Positions 34,843 through 48,456 of a stretch of DNA of 64,000 bases are shown here, piece after piece. The first letter of the stretch is position 1; each line of letters starts with the position of its first letter. Under the pieces are notes generated by a model. That model saw only the letters and a list, made by a program, of their open reading frames with translations, did not search any database and was not told the DNA's origin. A program made the translations under genes and the position numbers. Source of the stretch: Inia geoffrensis (lineage: Eukaryota > Chordata > Mammalia > Artiodactyla > Iniidae); assembly GCA_036417435.1 (NCBI GenBank), contig CM070905.1:65799092-65863091 (forward strand), read 5' to 3'.

Positions 34843-35952
34843 GGACATGATAAGAATACTTCTATGACATTTGGATAAAACATAGAACAGGAACACTGCC
34901 AATTTTTTAAAACACTAATTGGGCATAAAGCTATTGTTGACTTATTAAGACTTTGGATTTTATTAACAAAAATATCTAAGGCTGATTTTTATTGATAGCA
35001 CCTAGAGTTGGGATGTTTGATTTGGAATGTTTAACTCTTGATAATGAGGTGGTTATCCAATACAACTAAAGCCGTCCACATTATATTCATTTTACCTAAA
35101 CCTACAAACGTGTTAAGGTAATCAACCATGACAAGATTTCAAAGTTCTTGAGCTACAATTTTAATTCCACTGAAGAAAATTAAAATAAACCTAACATATG
35201 TGTAAATATAAACATTTAAGCAAATTCTATTGTTGAGTCAACTTGGTATTTGTCAAATGGTGGATTATTTGCAAAATTTAGTTACAGGGTACACCTATAA
35301 ATAAAGAGACCAAAAAAAATTGAGTAAGAATTTGAACTTAAAAAAATAAAATGTAGGACATATTAGGATAACAAATAGCCCCATAAAATACAGTTTTTTT
35401 CATTAAATATTTCAGATATTTCCTTAAAGATGAATGGAATAGAGAACATAGCTTATTAATATGTAAAGGTAATTTCATTTAGAACTCAAAGTTTCAAATA
35501 TTTATCACACTCTAAAACATCAACTAGCAGAAAGATATTAGTGAAAGAAAAAAGCACAATGTGGACATTGGGTAGAAAGATTTTGAAAAATATACCAAAA
35601 TAATATTACATGTAAAGCAAGTACTTATCAAAAGAAGAAGGTGAAAAGTTTTGTTGTAAATCTCTAAAAAATTAAAAATACAGTATAAATACATCAATAT
35701 TTATACATAATTATCTACACACACATATATGTAGATACACAGAAAAAGACATACGCATACGTAAAGACTCTTGAATGTGGACGTTAAAAACTCACTATTG
35801 GGATCACTTGCAGGCTTTTCCAGGCTGACTGATGCTCAAGGAAGAAAGACTAGGGAAACCCATTTGGCCTGATCTAATTTAGATATGCAAATTTTATCTT
35901 GTGTGCTTGAAAGGAACATTATGGCACAGCACAATTTGCATTTTCAGTTGTA
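34843..35952. other. No recognised feature
   Basis: AT-rich spacer between the decayed L1 and a CHR SINE. No coding frame or repeat is recognised. Confidence 0.5.
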
Positions 35953-35962
35953 AGACAAAGTA

Positions 35963-36175
35963 TTTTTTTTTTTTTTTTTTTGGCTGTATGCGGGCCTCTC
36001 ACTGCTGTGGCCTCTCCCGCTGCGGAGCACAGGCTCCGGACGCGCAGGCTCAGCGGTCGTGGCTCACGGGCCCAGCCACTCCGCGGCATATGGGATCCTC
36101 CCAGACCGGGGCACGAACTCGTGTCCCTTGCATCGGCAGGCAGACTCTCAACCACTGCGCCACCAGGGAAGCCCC
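35963..36175 (-). mobile_element. CHR-type SINE, antisense
   Basis: A T-run at 35963-35981 precedes the antisense body, which ends 'ccaccagggaagcccc'. A perfect 15-bp TSD 'agacaaagtattttt' is found at 35953-35967 and 36177-36191, the left copy overlapping the T-run. The duplication and clean body suggest a young insertion. Confidence 0.94.
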
Positions 36176-36191
36176 TAGACAAAGTATTTTT

Positions 36192-36500
36192 AATCTAATA
36201 AAAACATCCCTCTATCGTCCACTTTAACACTTACCACATTTTATCTGATCCATTGTTCGCTTTCACTTTTAAACTATACTTTCTTATTTTAAACTATCAA
36301 ATTAGTTTATCAGGAAAAGACAAATATATTATGGAAATCTCTCTACAAAAGGGAGAAAATCTTAAGTGGTATTTAACTGGTAACATATGACATATTTTAG
36401 AAGAACACACAAAAAGAGTCCTTGGAAGAAAAGAAAGAATTACATTATTGTACATCAAATATATATTTTTAATTAATTTTTATTGGGTATAGTTTTACAA
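36192..36500. other. No recognised feature
   Basis: AT-rich spacer between two antisense SINEs. Nothing is recognised. Confidence 0.5.
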
Positions 36501-36715
36501 TTTTTTTTTTTTTTTTTTTTTTTGCGATATGTGGGCCTCTCACTGTTGTGGTCTCTACCGTTGCGGAGCACAGGCTCCGGACGCGCAGGCTCAGTGGCCA
36601 TGGCTCACGGGCCCAGCTGCTCCACGGCATCTGGGATCTTCCCGGACCGGGACACGAACCCACGTCCCCTGCATTGGCAGGGGGACTCTCAACCGCTGCG
36701 CCACCAGGAAAGCCC
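36501..36715 (-). mobile_element. CHR-type SINE, antisense, left arm of an inverted pair
   Basis: The T-run at 36501-36523 is followed by an antisense CHR body ending 'ccaccaggaaagccc'. No clear TSD was found. It faces a sense-orientation CHR SINE 48 bp away. Confidence 0.92.
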
Positions 36716-36763
36716 AAATTAGAATTATTTTAATCATTATCACTTAAATACATATATCATGGG

Positions 36764-36975
36764 GGGCTTCCCTGGTGGCACAGTGGTTCAGAGTCTGCCT
36801 GCCGATGCAGGGGACGTGGGTTCGTGCCCCGGTCCGGGAGGATCCCACATGCCGCGGAGTGGCTGGGCCCGTGAGCCATGGCCGCTGGGTCTGTGCGTCC
36901 ACAGCCCGTGCTCCACAGCGGGAGAGGCCACAGTAGTGAGAGGCCCACATACCGCAAAAAAAGAAACAAAAAACA
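36764..36975 (+). mobile_element. CHR-type SINE, sense, right arm of an inverted pair
   Basis: It starts 'gggcttccctggtggcacag', ends in an A-rich tail (from about 36956), and is bounded by a short possible TSD 'atcatg' (36756-36761 and 36977-36982). It is highly similar over its length to the antisense copy at 36501-36715. Confidence 0.92.
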
Positions 36976-37454
36976 AATCATGACAAAACAAAATCCAAGT
37001 CCATTTTCAGAAATTTTGCAAAATATACTACTTAAAAGTCTTTAATATTCTACCCAGTCATCCAATTTTAAAAATGTAATGCCAGCAGCTCAAAAAATGG
37101 ATGCTCCAGGATAAACATTATGCAACAGCATGAAGGAGAAAGCTAGTTATGTCATTTCTCAAGTAATCATTTTAAAAATAATGTCTTTCATGAAATTTGG
37201 AATCATACTATACAAATTTCTGGTAATCCATTTTCTCCATTACATTAGCTCATGGACTTTTCACTATTCTACTTCAATATGTTCCTATAATATACTTTTT
37301 GATTGCTGCACAGTATAATCACACTATAATTCACAGAACCTGTATCATATATTTGGTTATTTTGTTACTAAGTTTTCATTTTTAAAATCAACATTTCTAT
37401 ATACATTTAAATAATTTTAAGGTAAATTCCTACAAGTGAATCACTGATTAAAAA

Positions 37455-39060
37455 TCTATAAGTTGTTGAAAAGACTTTATTTTTTAGAACGGTTTTTAGA
37501 TTTGCAGAAAAATTTAGCAGATAGTACCGGGCATTATCATATATCCCAAACCCAGTTTCCCCTATTAACATTTTACACTAGCATGGTATATATGTTAGAG
37601 TTAACCAGTATTAATAAATTATTATTAACTGAAGTCCATAATTTACTGGATTTCCTTAGTTTTTTTCTGTATCCAATGTACTTTGCCCTGATCCAATGTA
37701 TTTCTTCTGTATCCATCAGGTATTTTGTAGGCTGCCTCACAATTGAAATTTGTTGAATATTTTTCTCATGGTAACAGTGGGGTTACAAGTTTCTGGGAGG
37801 AAGAACATAGAGGTAAAATGCCATTTTTATTATGTCCTATCAAGGGTACCTATCATCCACATCATTTAAAAATGTTGACGTTGACCTCGATCACCTGGCT
37901 GCAGTAGTGTCTGTCAGGTTCCAGCATAAAGTTAGTTTTTATTTTTCCTTCTTTTTCAGTCTTTGAAGGAAATCAGTTCGTGAAGCATGCTCACAGGGAC
38001 TGGGGAATTATGCTCGTTCTCCTTTTTTTTTTTTTTTCCTTGCGTCACATGGGCCTCTCACCGCTGTGGCCCCTCCCGTTGCCGAGCACAGGCTGGACGC
38101 GCAGGCTCAGCGGCCATGGCTGACGGGCCCAGCCGCTCTGCGGCATGTGGGATCTTCCCGGACCGGGGCACGAACCCGTGTCCCCTGCATCAGCAGGCGG
38201 ACTCCCAACCACTGCGCCACCAGGGAAGCCCCAGCTCCTTCTCCTTTACAATGGAGTATCTACGTAAATTATTTGGAGTTTGTCTTCATGGAATATTTGC
38301 CTCTTTTCCCTCATTTATTAATTTAACCAAACATTTATTTATATCAATATTACTTTATACCAGTACTTTATTTTTGTTGCTCATATTGTTCTGGCTTTGA
38401 TCAGTGGGGACCTCTTTCAGCTGGCTCCTATGCTCCTTGGTGAAGTCTAGAGCTTTTATTCAATATTTTGTTATAGAAACTTTAAGGACCCAGAAAAGTT
38501 GAACAAATTAAAGAATTACATCTCTATATCCACCACCTAGATTCAATTCAGCAATTTTTGGCATTCTACCATATCTGCTTATTTCTCTCAATATATGGTT
38601 TTTTCTTCTGTTGAACTACTCTATAGTAAGTTGCAGGCATTTCATCCTTAAACACTTAAGCATGCTAAAAATAAGGACATTCTTCTATATAACCTCATAT
38701 GATTTCACAGTTTAGAAAATTAACAGTAATTCTGATACAATTACCAATTCATAGTCAAATTTTATCAACTGTACCAAGTTTAGTGGTTTTTTTCTTTTTT
38801 TAAACTTGGATCCATCCAAGGCTCATCATGCCTCTTTAGCCTCTGCAACAATCCCCCACTTCCTACCCTTTTAAGGTGGTCTCCTTCAGAACCAACACAT
38901 CTTTTCATAGGTAAGGTTTTTTTTTTTTCTTTTTTCTCCTATTAACTCACTGAGAAAGAATCCTAACTCTCAATTATCACAGTCCTGGAAGAATGCCAAC
39001 AGTTCCTTTTTTTTTTCATTTGAGAATACAGATACAGTATAGTAGCATGTCTGTGCTTGT
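37455..39060 (-). repeat. Old L1 3' UTR (L1M-like), antisense, split by a SINE
   Basis: Phrases such as 'ttagaacggtttttagattt', 'tgttgacctcgatcacctgg'-like text (37876-37903), 'tgtctgtcaggttccagcat' and later 'tatatccaccacctagattc' resemble the long 3' UTR of old mammalian L1s in reverse. A CHR SINE interrupts it at 38026-38232. No ORF survives. The family and limits are approximate, and a second old element could make up part of this stretch. Confidence 0.55.
38026..38232 (-). mobile_element. CHR-type SINE, antisense
   Basis: A T-run precedes an antisense CHR body that ends 'ccaccagggaagcccc'. A TSD of about 14 bp, 'gctcgttctccttt' (38012-38025) and 'gctccttctccttt' (38234-38247), has one mismatch. 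A small deletion in the head-distal part ('aggctggacgcgc') shortens this copy slightly. Confidence 0.92.
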
Positions 39061-39074
39061 GCTCCTGACTGTAT

Positions 39075-39655
39075 TTTGCCATTATTTCATTTTTATTGAA
39101 GCAGAGTTGGTTTACAATATTGTATTAGTTTCAGGTATATAACATAGTAATTCAGTATTTTTGCAGTTTATATTTCATTATAGGCTATTACAAGATAATG
39201 GGTGTAATTCCCTGTGCCAAACAGTACATCCTGTTGCTTATCTATTTTATATATAGTAGTTTGTATCTGTTAATTCCATACTATCTCCACTTCCCTCTCT
39301 CCTTTGGTAACCACAAGTCTGTTTTCTGTATAAGTCTGTTTCTGTTTCACCTATACATTCCTTCGTATTTTTTTTAGATTATACGTGTAAGTGATATTAT
39401 ACAGTATTTGTTTTTCTCTGACTTATTTCACTAAGCATAATATTCTCTCGCTTCATACACAGTGCTGCAAATGGCAGTATTTCATTCTTTTTTATGGCTG
39501 GGTAATATTCCATTGTAAACATATATACCTCATCTTCTTAATCCAATCATCTGTTGATGGCACGTTGCTTCCATGTCTTGGATATTGTAAATAATGCTGC
39601 TATGAACACTGGGGTGTGTTTATCTTTTCAAATTAGTGTATTATTTTTTTTCCAG
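39075..39655 (-). mobile_element. L1 3' end, antisense
   Basis: The text reads as a reversed L1 3' UTR and ORF2 C-terminus ('ttattgaagcagagttggtt', 'ggctgggtaatattccattg', 'aataatgctgctatgaacac'). It is about 580 bp, 5'-truncated and mutated. No convincing TSD was found. It directly follows the old L1M-like stretch. Confidence 0.85.
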
Positions 39656-42600
39656 AGAACTACGATATGATCTTGCCAAGATTATTTTAGTTCCCCTTAA
39701 CAGTTTCCTCAGCATTACAAACAAGGTTAAAACTAAGACAGGACTTAATCCAAAGACAATCAACAGACTACATGAAAAATGGCTACTTCTCACAAGCTTA
39801 AATAGAGGAATTAAAGAGTTAATGTGATCCTTAATCCTTTTACAGTATTAGTATTTAGTCTGTCCCACTCACTCCCATCAGAAAAAGAGCATCATATCGT
39901 GTTGGCAGAGGCACTGCCAAGAGCAGATTCGTTCGAATGCTAATAAAAAAGTCACCTCGTTCCAAAAACTCATCTTAAAGAGTCTTTAAGCTACTTAAGT
40001 CCACATGGATAAACTAGATGGGAATTAACAGTTTGGAATTAAAGCAGTGGGCAGAGGGAAAACAAAAACAAAAATCAAAGTCACCTTACCCATATCTAAA
40101 CTAACATATATTCCCAGCCAAATAATTGGGCACATTACCTGAAGACTAATGAAAAAAACACATAAATGCAATGGCATATGTGCAATTGTGACTCTCCAAG
40201 AGAACTTCGGATTCATGGCTGACACAGTAATATCACGTTAGAATAAAGACTGCTTCTCAAATTCATGGAAATAAAGACAATCCAAATACTGTTTCAATCA
40301 CCTTATATCAATACTACATTTGAAAATATTCCACCCTTCCCTAAGTTTTTGTTTGTTTACATTTTGAAGCTCTTGTTTTCCACAGACCAATCTTTAAAGT
40401 AAATTGCTTTTACACACACCCTGAGTTATATATTTTTTCCTAATCCATGCCATCCTCAGCAGGAGTGCATGAAGCTACCAAAGAGGTATGGCAAGTGAAT
40501 TTACAGGTGATTAAGTTAAGCTAGGCTTAAGGATGCACAGAAATATTAGAAAAGCCTCCAACAGCCCCCATACGGTTTCCCTTCCCACCCCTCCCCAAAA
40601 TATCCCAGGGGCTTCATTCTGTAGTCAACACCAGTAATCTCAGGGGTTTACCACACCACATGCTGTTTCCATTGGAAGTGGCATAAAAGCCTCCCTGCTC
40701 CCATGATTATCTCATCCCTCAAGGCCCTAACAGAGTGTCCCTGGACCTTAATTACATAGTCTCTTTTTTCTTTCCCTGTGAAGAATCTTTGTAAAATAGT
40801 TATTATACCTCTATTATTCTGCAATGTACTTTAAATAAATGGCTAGAGTATAAGAACAGATTATTAACACAAATTAACCTGACTTGTTCTTATTGATTTA
40901 GCACATTGATTGCTGTATGTGCCACAGCGTTGTGGTAATTGGTTCTTACATTTTACTCAAGATATGCCCATTCTATGGACTTTCAACATGGCATTTAGAT
41001 CCCTCTATAGATAAAGAAACAGGATAATTAAATATTTAGCCTATGTCTCACAGGCCTCCTAGAGCAGTTTGTATGCTTTTAAATTTATTCTCATTTAATC
41101 TTTGAGCCTTCCACCCACACTGATTAGTTCCCAGACACTGTGGGTTTCATCCTAAGTCACGAGGCTCTTTATCTTTTCAAGTACAAAGTGTCTTTTCCTT
41201 CGTGATGATTTTAGAGTTTATTCTAACAACTGTTTCCCAACACTGATTTTTATCTTAATGAGTTCTTATGAAAATAAACTTCTCCCTACAGAATTCATTT
41301 TAATCATCATCACTGGTAAATGTTTTTACATATGAATTATTGTTACAGCCTTTTGTTTCGTCATATGGGTTTTCCTACAGGATTCACTTACATAGCTGGT
41401 TTGTGTTTGAGGCTGTGCCTTTTCCAAACAGCCAAAAATTGGCTGAAAAAAGAAGAAAACTCAATAAAATGACAAACAAATCAGGGCCTAAATTTTCCCC
41501 TGTAAATGTTCTCACCAGGAAATTTAAAAATATTAAATAAAGCAAGGTCCACTTGGGGAGAAGGAGCTTATCTGTGACATAGGTTTTTATTAATCAGATA
41601 TGGTGTATGTTATGTGCATGTGAAATGAATATTCTGTTCATCAGTCAAGTAAAGTATCATCAGTAAAACTGTGACATCCTTTTTCCTAAGATTTGAATTC
41701 ATTTTATTCTGTTTTTCTGCCCTTTGAACAGAATTGTCTATGTCCTGCTTTCCCATGGGAAAAACCTCAATGAACTTTTGTGTAGCCACATTTCTTTTAA
41801 ACCTAAGCATGCAATTATATATAGTTAATAGATAACATTGTCTGTTTTTACAGCTTTTACATATTATGCCATAAATGAAAGCATTTTTCTATTTAATGGC
41901 CAACAATCAAAATCACTGTAACACATAGTATTTTTCTGGGGGTTGTTCCTTATTAAATTCAGAATTACAAAACTCTTTGCTTTGCAAACCTTGACTGAAT
42001 TATCCAGACCCAGCCGTAAAGAGAAGTGCAGATCAAGTAAATATTTGCCATCCATTATGTTTGGTGATTAACAGTCCATAAAGAGATTTTAAGCAAAGCT
42101 GTCGTCTCATCTTATGCAGGCTTTACATCTAAGATGTCACACTGCAGCAGGCTGTTTGAGTAGGATGTCAACGGTGCAGCCACAATTTCTGAACCATCAC
42201 AGAGAATTTTTTAAAACCCTGAGGAATTGCAGGCCCATTTAGTCCATCTGTGGTACACGGCGGGGTAAACAGGAGCAAGGGTGTATGAGACTTCAGTTAC
42301 TGAATATAATGATTGTTCCAGGCATCAAGGGCTAACAAAACACACGTTAGCATGTACTACAGGGGGTTTAGCATTTTCCCCAAAGTGAGGGAGATGGGCT
42401 TTCTATCACTAAACCTAAATTGCCTAGAAAATACATCTATTCTTAAGTTATTTTCAAAGCCTCTAATATCTTTTTATTACTATTTATTCAAATAATTCAA
42501 ATTAATTGACATTTTAAAATCTTGATGGATTTATTTTCTGTAACTAGGAGCCTCAGGCTCCATAATTTTAAAATACGCCTTTACAAAAAAATGAATTCAC

Positions 42601-43803
42601 ATATATAGTGAGAGTAGAATCTATCAGGCTAAATGTTTGTACCATCAAACAATCACACTAGAAAACAACAGAAAACAGCAAAGGAAACAGTGCTATTTTC
42701 CCAGATTAGACATAGATCCCTTTTTAGATACTGATTTGTTCAAGCAGTGCAATAATTATGTGACAGTCATTTGACTGAGGATCCACATCTAGGATCCAAA
42801 TGGTGTACAGGCTTAACTACTTATTTAGGAGGTCTATCCTGAGCAGGGCATTTGAAATGTAAACAAACAAAGAAAGCAAGCGTCTCCTGAATTACAAAAC
42901 ATCTGGACAGCTATCACATCACGAGTGAAGTAGAAATAGAAAGCACTGAAGAATTTTCAGATTTGAGGCATATTAGGAATTTATTTACTGTTAATTCTAC
43001 TTATCCATTTCACTGTTTAAGAGTGACTTGCCTATTAAAGACAATAGAATGAATGGCTAAATCAAATCCAAGTTCACAGTTCTTAAAAACTATGTTATCA
43101 AATTCTTTCTTTGTCCTCTTTCCTTCTAATGCTCCTATCCAAGCTATTGGCATGCAGGCACTTGTACCTTCACTTAGCTTTTTTCTATGTACAAGGAAAC
43201 TCTTAGTAAATGGTCTCAGAACCCTAACAAAATTAATTCAATCAAATCCATCTCTCTCTCTATTATCTACCCACCTATTCAATTCCTTCATATTCCAATA
43301 ATAACTTGACATATATCAAAGTTGTATATACAGTAAGGGTAACAGGATTCTTTTTAAAGGGATGATTGAGTAAATTGAGGCAAAATGAAAACAAGGATAA
43401 GAAACTTAGATAAACTAAGGCATCACTTCCTGCCTTGTGACCTAGTCACACATCACGTTTACAAGAATGCTGAGCATCCTAACTGCCCAAACACGCTAAG
43501 AAACATAAGAAACAGGTATACAATTTTACAGTGTCTGCAACATTCTACAGTGTATAATATGTCCTGAAAATATGAAAATGTATTTCAGCTTTAGGGTTCC
43601 AAAATCCCACTTTCCAAGAGTATCTGAAGCAGATGGGCCTAAAATTATTTACATTTTACAGACCATTTGTGCCCCATATTTTTTTCATTTGCAATTTAAT
43701 GTAAGCAATTTGGTGTACTTTCATAAGGGAGATAATTTGATACTGAACACTCTAGAAGGTGAACCTAACAGGTCAATCTTAGTCGGGAGGCGATAATAAA
43801 TTA
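39656..43803. other. No recognised feature
   Basis: About 4.1 kb without a young transposon or convincing gene. Open frames up to about 82 aa (for example 43053-43301, plus) show no motif and look like chance. Conserved non-coding elements could hide here but cannot be judged from one sequence. Confidence 0.5.
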
Positions 43804-44282
43804 CAGGCATACCTCCTTTTATGGAACTTAAGTTTACTGCACCTTGCAGAGACAGCGTTTCTTACCAATTGAAGGTCTGTGCCAACCCTTCATGGAGCAC
43901 ATCTATCAGTGCCATTTTTCCAGCAGCTCATTTCATGTCTCTATGTCACATTTTGGTAATTCTTGCAATATTTCAAAATTTTTATTATTATTACATTTGT
44001 TATGGTGATCTGTGATCTTTAATGCTGCTACTGCAAAAAGTTATTACTTGTTGAAGGCTCAGATGATGGTTAGAATTTTTTAGCCATAAAGTATTTTTAA
44101 ATTAAGGTACACACATTGTTTTTTTTAAGACATATGCTATTGCACACTTAACAAACTACAGTATAAACATAACTTTTATATGCACTGGGAAACCAAACAA
44201 TTCGTGTAACTTGCTTTACTGCAATATTCACTTTATTGCAGTGGTCTGGAACTAAACCTGCAATATCTCTGAGGTATGCCTG
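43804..44282 (+). mobile_element. Tigger1-type DNA transposon remnant
   Basis: It starts 'caggcatacctccttttatg' and ends 'caatatctctgaggtatgcc' plus TG, the two Tigger1 termini, with TA at 43802-43803 before the left end. Only about 480 bp remain: the 5' end to the region matching 'tatggtgatctgtgatcttt', then the 3' terminal part. The transposase gene is deleted. It is the same family as the copy at 1166-1896 but in the opposite orientation. Confidence 0.88.
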
Positions 44283-46129
44283 AAATAAGGATATGGTTTG
44301 TGGACATTTAAAAGAGCAAGCCATGGTCACTACAAACAGCATGAATTCATTAATAATATCCTAGACAACTCTCATTTTCTTTGTAAAGTTTTTAGTCTTA
44401 TAAATTAAGAAAAGCTGGAATATATACTGTATTACGGAAAAGTGGAATATAAAAAGTATTAAATCTTGAGCAAAGTAGGTTATACTGCCCCTCAACCTGT
44501 TCTTAAGAAAAATATGGTAAAGTATAAATTGGGAACAGTGACAATTAAAGATATTAGTGATTATAATAGGAGAGCTGACAACCTCAAGTAAGTACTCAAG
44601 ACAAACTACACATCTATTCTTTTTAATATATTTCATTAAAATTTTGGATGAATACACCAAATAGATGTTCATCACACTGATAAACAAAACTAAACTGCAG
44701 GGATATTAAATACATATGACAGATGAAAATATATGCAAATATATGGAAAGACATAAATGATAAGCTGTATGTAATAAGAAATACTTAACGGGGAAAACGT
44801 GAAATTTTTTGATAGATTAAAAAAAATCAGGTCTACTTCTGAGTGTGAAGGCAAATTTCATTAAACATGTCCAACTCTTCCCCCTTTCCCTAAATTTCAC
44901 CTGAAAGGATGAATGAAATTACCAGTCACTTAATTTTTGGCGTGAGTCCAGGAAACTAGAGAAAGATGATATGGACACACTTGAAACTTTGACGAGGTTC
45001 TCCTCCATTAAAAGGAATCAAGAAATAGAAAATAAAAATAGAATCTGAAGGAAGGGCTGCCTTACAGATGCTTCAGGGGTGAAAAAGGCTACTTGGTTTA
45101 AAAAAAAAAAAAGAAAGAAAGAAAAAGAAAAGAAAAGAAGAAATCACTGCTGAACCACACTGATATTCCCTAACCCAGAGGGATAAGGTCCCTGGGGAAG
45201 CACACCTGTATCATTTTCAAAACCTCAGGGAACAGATGAATTGTCAGAAGCCGCCCAAATGGAAGTACCACTGAACTGTGCTTACTCGCTGCTTACACAC
45301 TGCACAGAATGCAAAGAACAGGGACTCTGTTCCGACTGTCAGACAGGAAGTGGTGCTCTTTCCTGCCACAACTATTTTGGATGATTCCTACCTTCCTAAT
45401 TTGACCAGGCAGCTGGACCACTAATCTGACAAAGTAAAACCACCATAGAAAAGTTTACCTCTGTTCTGTCATCTGGAACTGAACTTCGAACAGGCATGCA
45501 AATGAGATATTAAAAGGACTCACCTCAGTTACCAGTTGTGACTAAGGCTTGTGACTTTACCCATAAATATCATCAAAAAGAGAAAAATTATACAGACATG
45601 TGAAAACATACTAGAAATTTTAAAGAAGGGGGTGCATATCAGAGCATATATCTTCAGGAAAATAAAATTACTCAAAAAAAAACAAGGAATTTTTAAAACA
45701 TGTCTGATTTATGATCTTAATAAGATTCAAGAAGACACCGCCTCTATCCAAACAGAATGGGCATTCATAGAAAAGAACAAACCTGATGTCAATAAATGGA
45801 GATTTAAAATACAGTTGAATACTGCAGTAGAAAGAATGAACGTCAGACTGCATTAAGACAATTTCTATAAAACTCAGTATATGAACTTAAAATGAAGCTT
45901 AAGCAATTTTCCCTGTTTTCATAAGTAAAGGAAAAAAGATGTGAAATCATACAAGATATATCAATTATTTCAAAGAAATTCCTTCTGTCTACAGTGGAAA
46001 TTCCAGGGGCAAAAGAGAGGAAAGGAAGAAACAATGGCCAAAAAAAAAAGAAAGAAATCATAGGAGGACTTTTATTGCAAAGTTCACAAAACGAGAGACA
46101 AAGATTAGAAAACCAAAAAATGATCAGGA
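44283..46129. other. Mostly unassigned
   Basis: No gene is recognised. An A/GA-rich simple tract lies at about 45100-45142. An open frame at 45551-45856 (plus, 101 aa, Lys- and Ile-rich) has no recognised domain. It could be part of an old L1 5' region leading into the element from 46130, but I cannot support that firmly. Confidence 0.4.
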
Positions 46130-47991
46130 AAATGACAGAATAGAAGGTGCCCTGCTCACAAGCCCCCAGCAACACAATAATTTAGCAGCCATCTACATAC
46201 AGACAAAAGTATTTTTGTGGGAGCTGTGGGTTCCAGGTAGAAAACTGTGAAACCCCAGTGGAGGCCAAGACTGAGGAGGGCTGTTCTGAGAAGAGAGGCC
46301 CAGGCTGAGGTGGCTGACTCAGGGACTAGGGTCCTGGCTGCAGACCCAAAACAACCCTGACCCTATGGACTTGGCTACAGCCCCAGGGGCCTTTTATTCT
46401 ACCACTGACATCATATACTAAGTGACCCAGGAGGAGTCATATCCACACATGCCTCAAGCAGGACATTTGTAGTACTTACTGCTGGTTGTGGACCCTTAAA
46501 CAGTAATGGTTCCAGCCTCTCTCAGCTACAGTAAGGGGACAGTCCTGACCACTCAAGGACTTACCAAGGGACCTGGTGGGAGTCAAGGTCATCCGTATAC
46601 CTTGCTTATAACAGGCCCAACATCTCTAGACCCAAATGTGAACCCTAAAGCAGCCCCTTACTCAGTGCCAAACCCTACTGAACAAGGTTTTGGAGGTAGT
46701 CCCATTCACTGAGTGATCAGTCTGCCCAAAGCCCTGGTAACAGACTCACCAATTGTGGAACCCACTGTAGACCCAGCAACAGTCATGTGACCCAGCTCCA
46801 ATCTAAGCTGACTACAAGTCTGGAGGTAATTCCATCAGACTGGGGAACCAACAAGAGAATGTCATCGCATGCTGAAACCAGTCTGTAAAGAGTAAAGGTT
46901 TGATTTTTCAGATGCACAGATACCAACACAAGGTTATGTGTATGACAAAAAAAAATCAAGAAAACATGACAACACCAAGGCAAAGGAGTGGCTTTATATA
47001 CTTGAAGCACTGAAAGAAAAAAAAAAAAAAACTGCCAGCCAAGAATACTATAGCCAGAAAAACTGTTTTCCAGACATGAAGGAAGGATAAAGACATTCCA
47101 AGACAAAAATCAAAGCTGAGGAGTTTGGCATCACTGGACCCTCCTACAATAAACACTGAAGAGAATTCCTAGAGTTAAAATGAAAGAACTTTAAGTAACA
47201 ACATGAAACCATATGAACATATAAAACTTACTGGTAAAAGCAAATATACAGGTACACTCAGAACACTCAAATATTATAACAGTGGATATAAATCAGTTTT
47301 AACTCCAGTGTAAAAGTTAAAAGACAAAAGCAATAAAAATAACTAGAGCTACAATTATATGTTAATGGAAGTACAGTACAAAAACATGTAAAGTGTAACC
47401 ATCAATAACCAAAACATGGAGGGAAGAGAAGTAAAAGTGTAGACTGTTTGTATGAAATTAAAGGTAAGTTGTTATCAGTTTAAAATACTATTATAAATGT
47501 ATGTGGTTTCATGTAAGTCTCAGAATAAGCACCAAAAAAAAAAAAAAAACTTTTAACAGAGACACAAAAAATAAAGATAAAGGAATAAAACCATGTAACA
47601 ACAACAACAAAAAAGTAGGTTACAAAAAGAGACCACAAGAGAGGAAAAAGGAACTACAAAATAGTCTTAAACAACTAAAAAAATGGGAATAAGTCCTTAT
47701 CTACCAATAATTAGTTTAAATGTAAATGGATTAAATTCTTCATTCAAAAGACACACAGGGGCTGAATGGATTAAAAAAAAAGAGAGAGACCAAACAATAT
47801 GCTGCCTACAAGAGACTCACTTTACCTTTAAGGACACACACAGGCCAAAAGTGAAGGGGTAGAAAAAGATATTCCTTGAAAATGGTAACCAAAAGAGAGC
47901 AGAATTGGCTATACTTTTATCAGATAAAAGAGACATTGAATCAAAATATACTTATACCTCAAAAAAGCTGAAAAAAAAATAAAAATAAAAC
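46130..47991 (+). repeat. Old L1, sense, internally deleted
   Basis: The later part is clear: 'ccagccaagaatactatagc' (47036-47055) and 'aaagacattccaagacaaaa' fit the region between ORF1 and ORF2 in old L1s. 'agtttaaatgtaaatggatt' (47713-47732) and 'tacaagagactcactttacc' encode the start of the ORF2 endonuclease. The earlier, GC-richer stretch at 46180-46900 is probably its 5' part, but less certain. No frame is intact. A younger L1 3' end is inserted at its right edge. Confidence 0.6.
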
Positions 47992-48001
47992 CAAAAGAGT
48001 C

Positions 48002-48446
48002 CATGCACCCCAATGTTCACTGCAGCACTATTTACAATAGCCAGGTCATAGAAGCAACCTAAATGCCCATCGACAGACGAATGGATAAAGATGTGGTACA
48101 TATATACAACGGAATATTACTCAGCCATAAAAATGAACGAAATTGGGTCACTTGTAGAGACGTGGATGGACCCAGAGACCGTCATACAGAGTGAAATAAG
48201 TCAGAAAGAGAAAAACAAATATTATATATTAACGCATATATGGGGAATCTAGAAAAATGGTACAGATGAATCGGTTTGCAAGGCAGAAACAGAGACACAG
48301 ATGTAGAGAACAGGTGTATGGACACAAAGCGGTGAAAGCAGTGAGGGGATGAACTGGGAGACTGGGATCGACATATATACACCAATATGTATAAGATAGA
48401 TAATAAGAACATGCCATATAAAAATAAAATTAACTTTAAAAAAAAA
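48002..48446 (+). mobile_element. Young 5'-truncated L1, 3' end
   Basis: About 445 bp of ORF2 C-terminus and 3' UTR in sense (text for MHPNVHCSTIYNSQ-like residues, then 'ggaatattactcagccataa'), ending in A-rich sequence. A 10-bp TSD 'caaaagagtc' lies at 47992-48001 and 48447-48456. A frame over it on the minus strand is a shadow. Confidence 0.88.
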
Positions 48447-48456
48447 CAAAAGAGTC

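Noticed and set aside
35901..36991. Many overlapping 60-110-aa frames on both strands over the CHR SINEs
   Set aside because: The same frames recur at each CHR SINE in the window and reflect the GC-rich SINE body, not genes.
45551..45856. A 101-aa Lys/Ile-rich plus-strand frame
   Set aside because: AT-rich composition alone gives this; at most it is the 5' part of an old L1, not a host gene.
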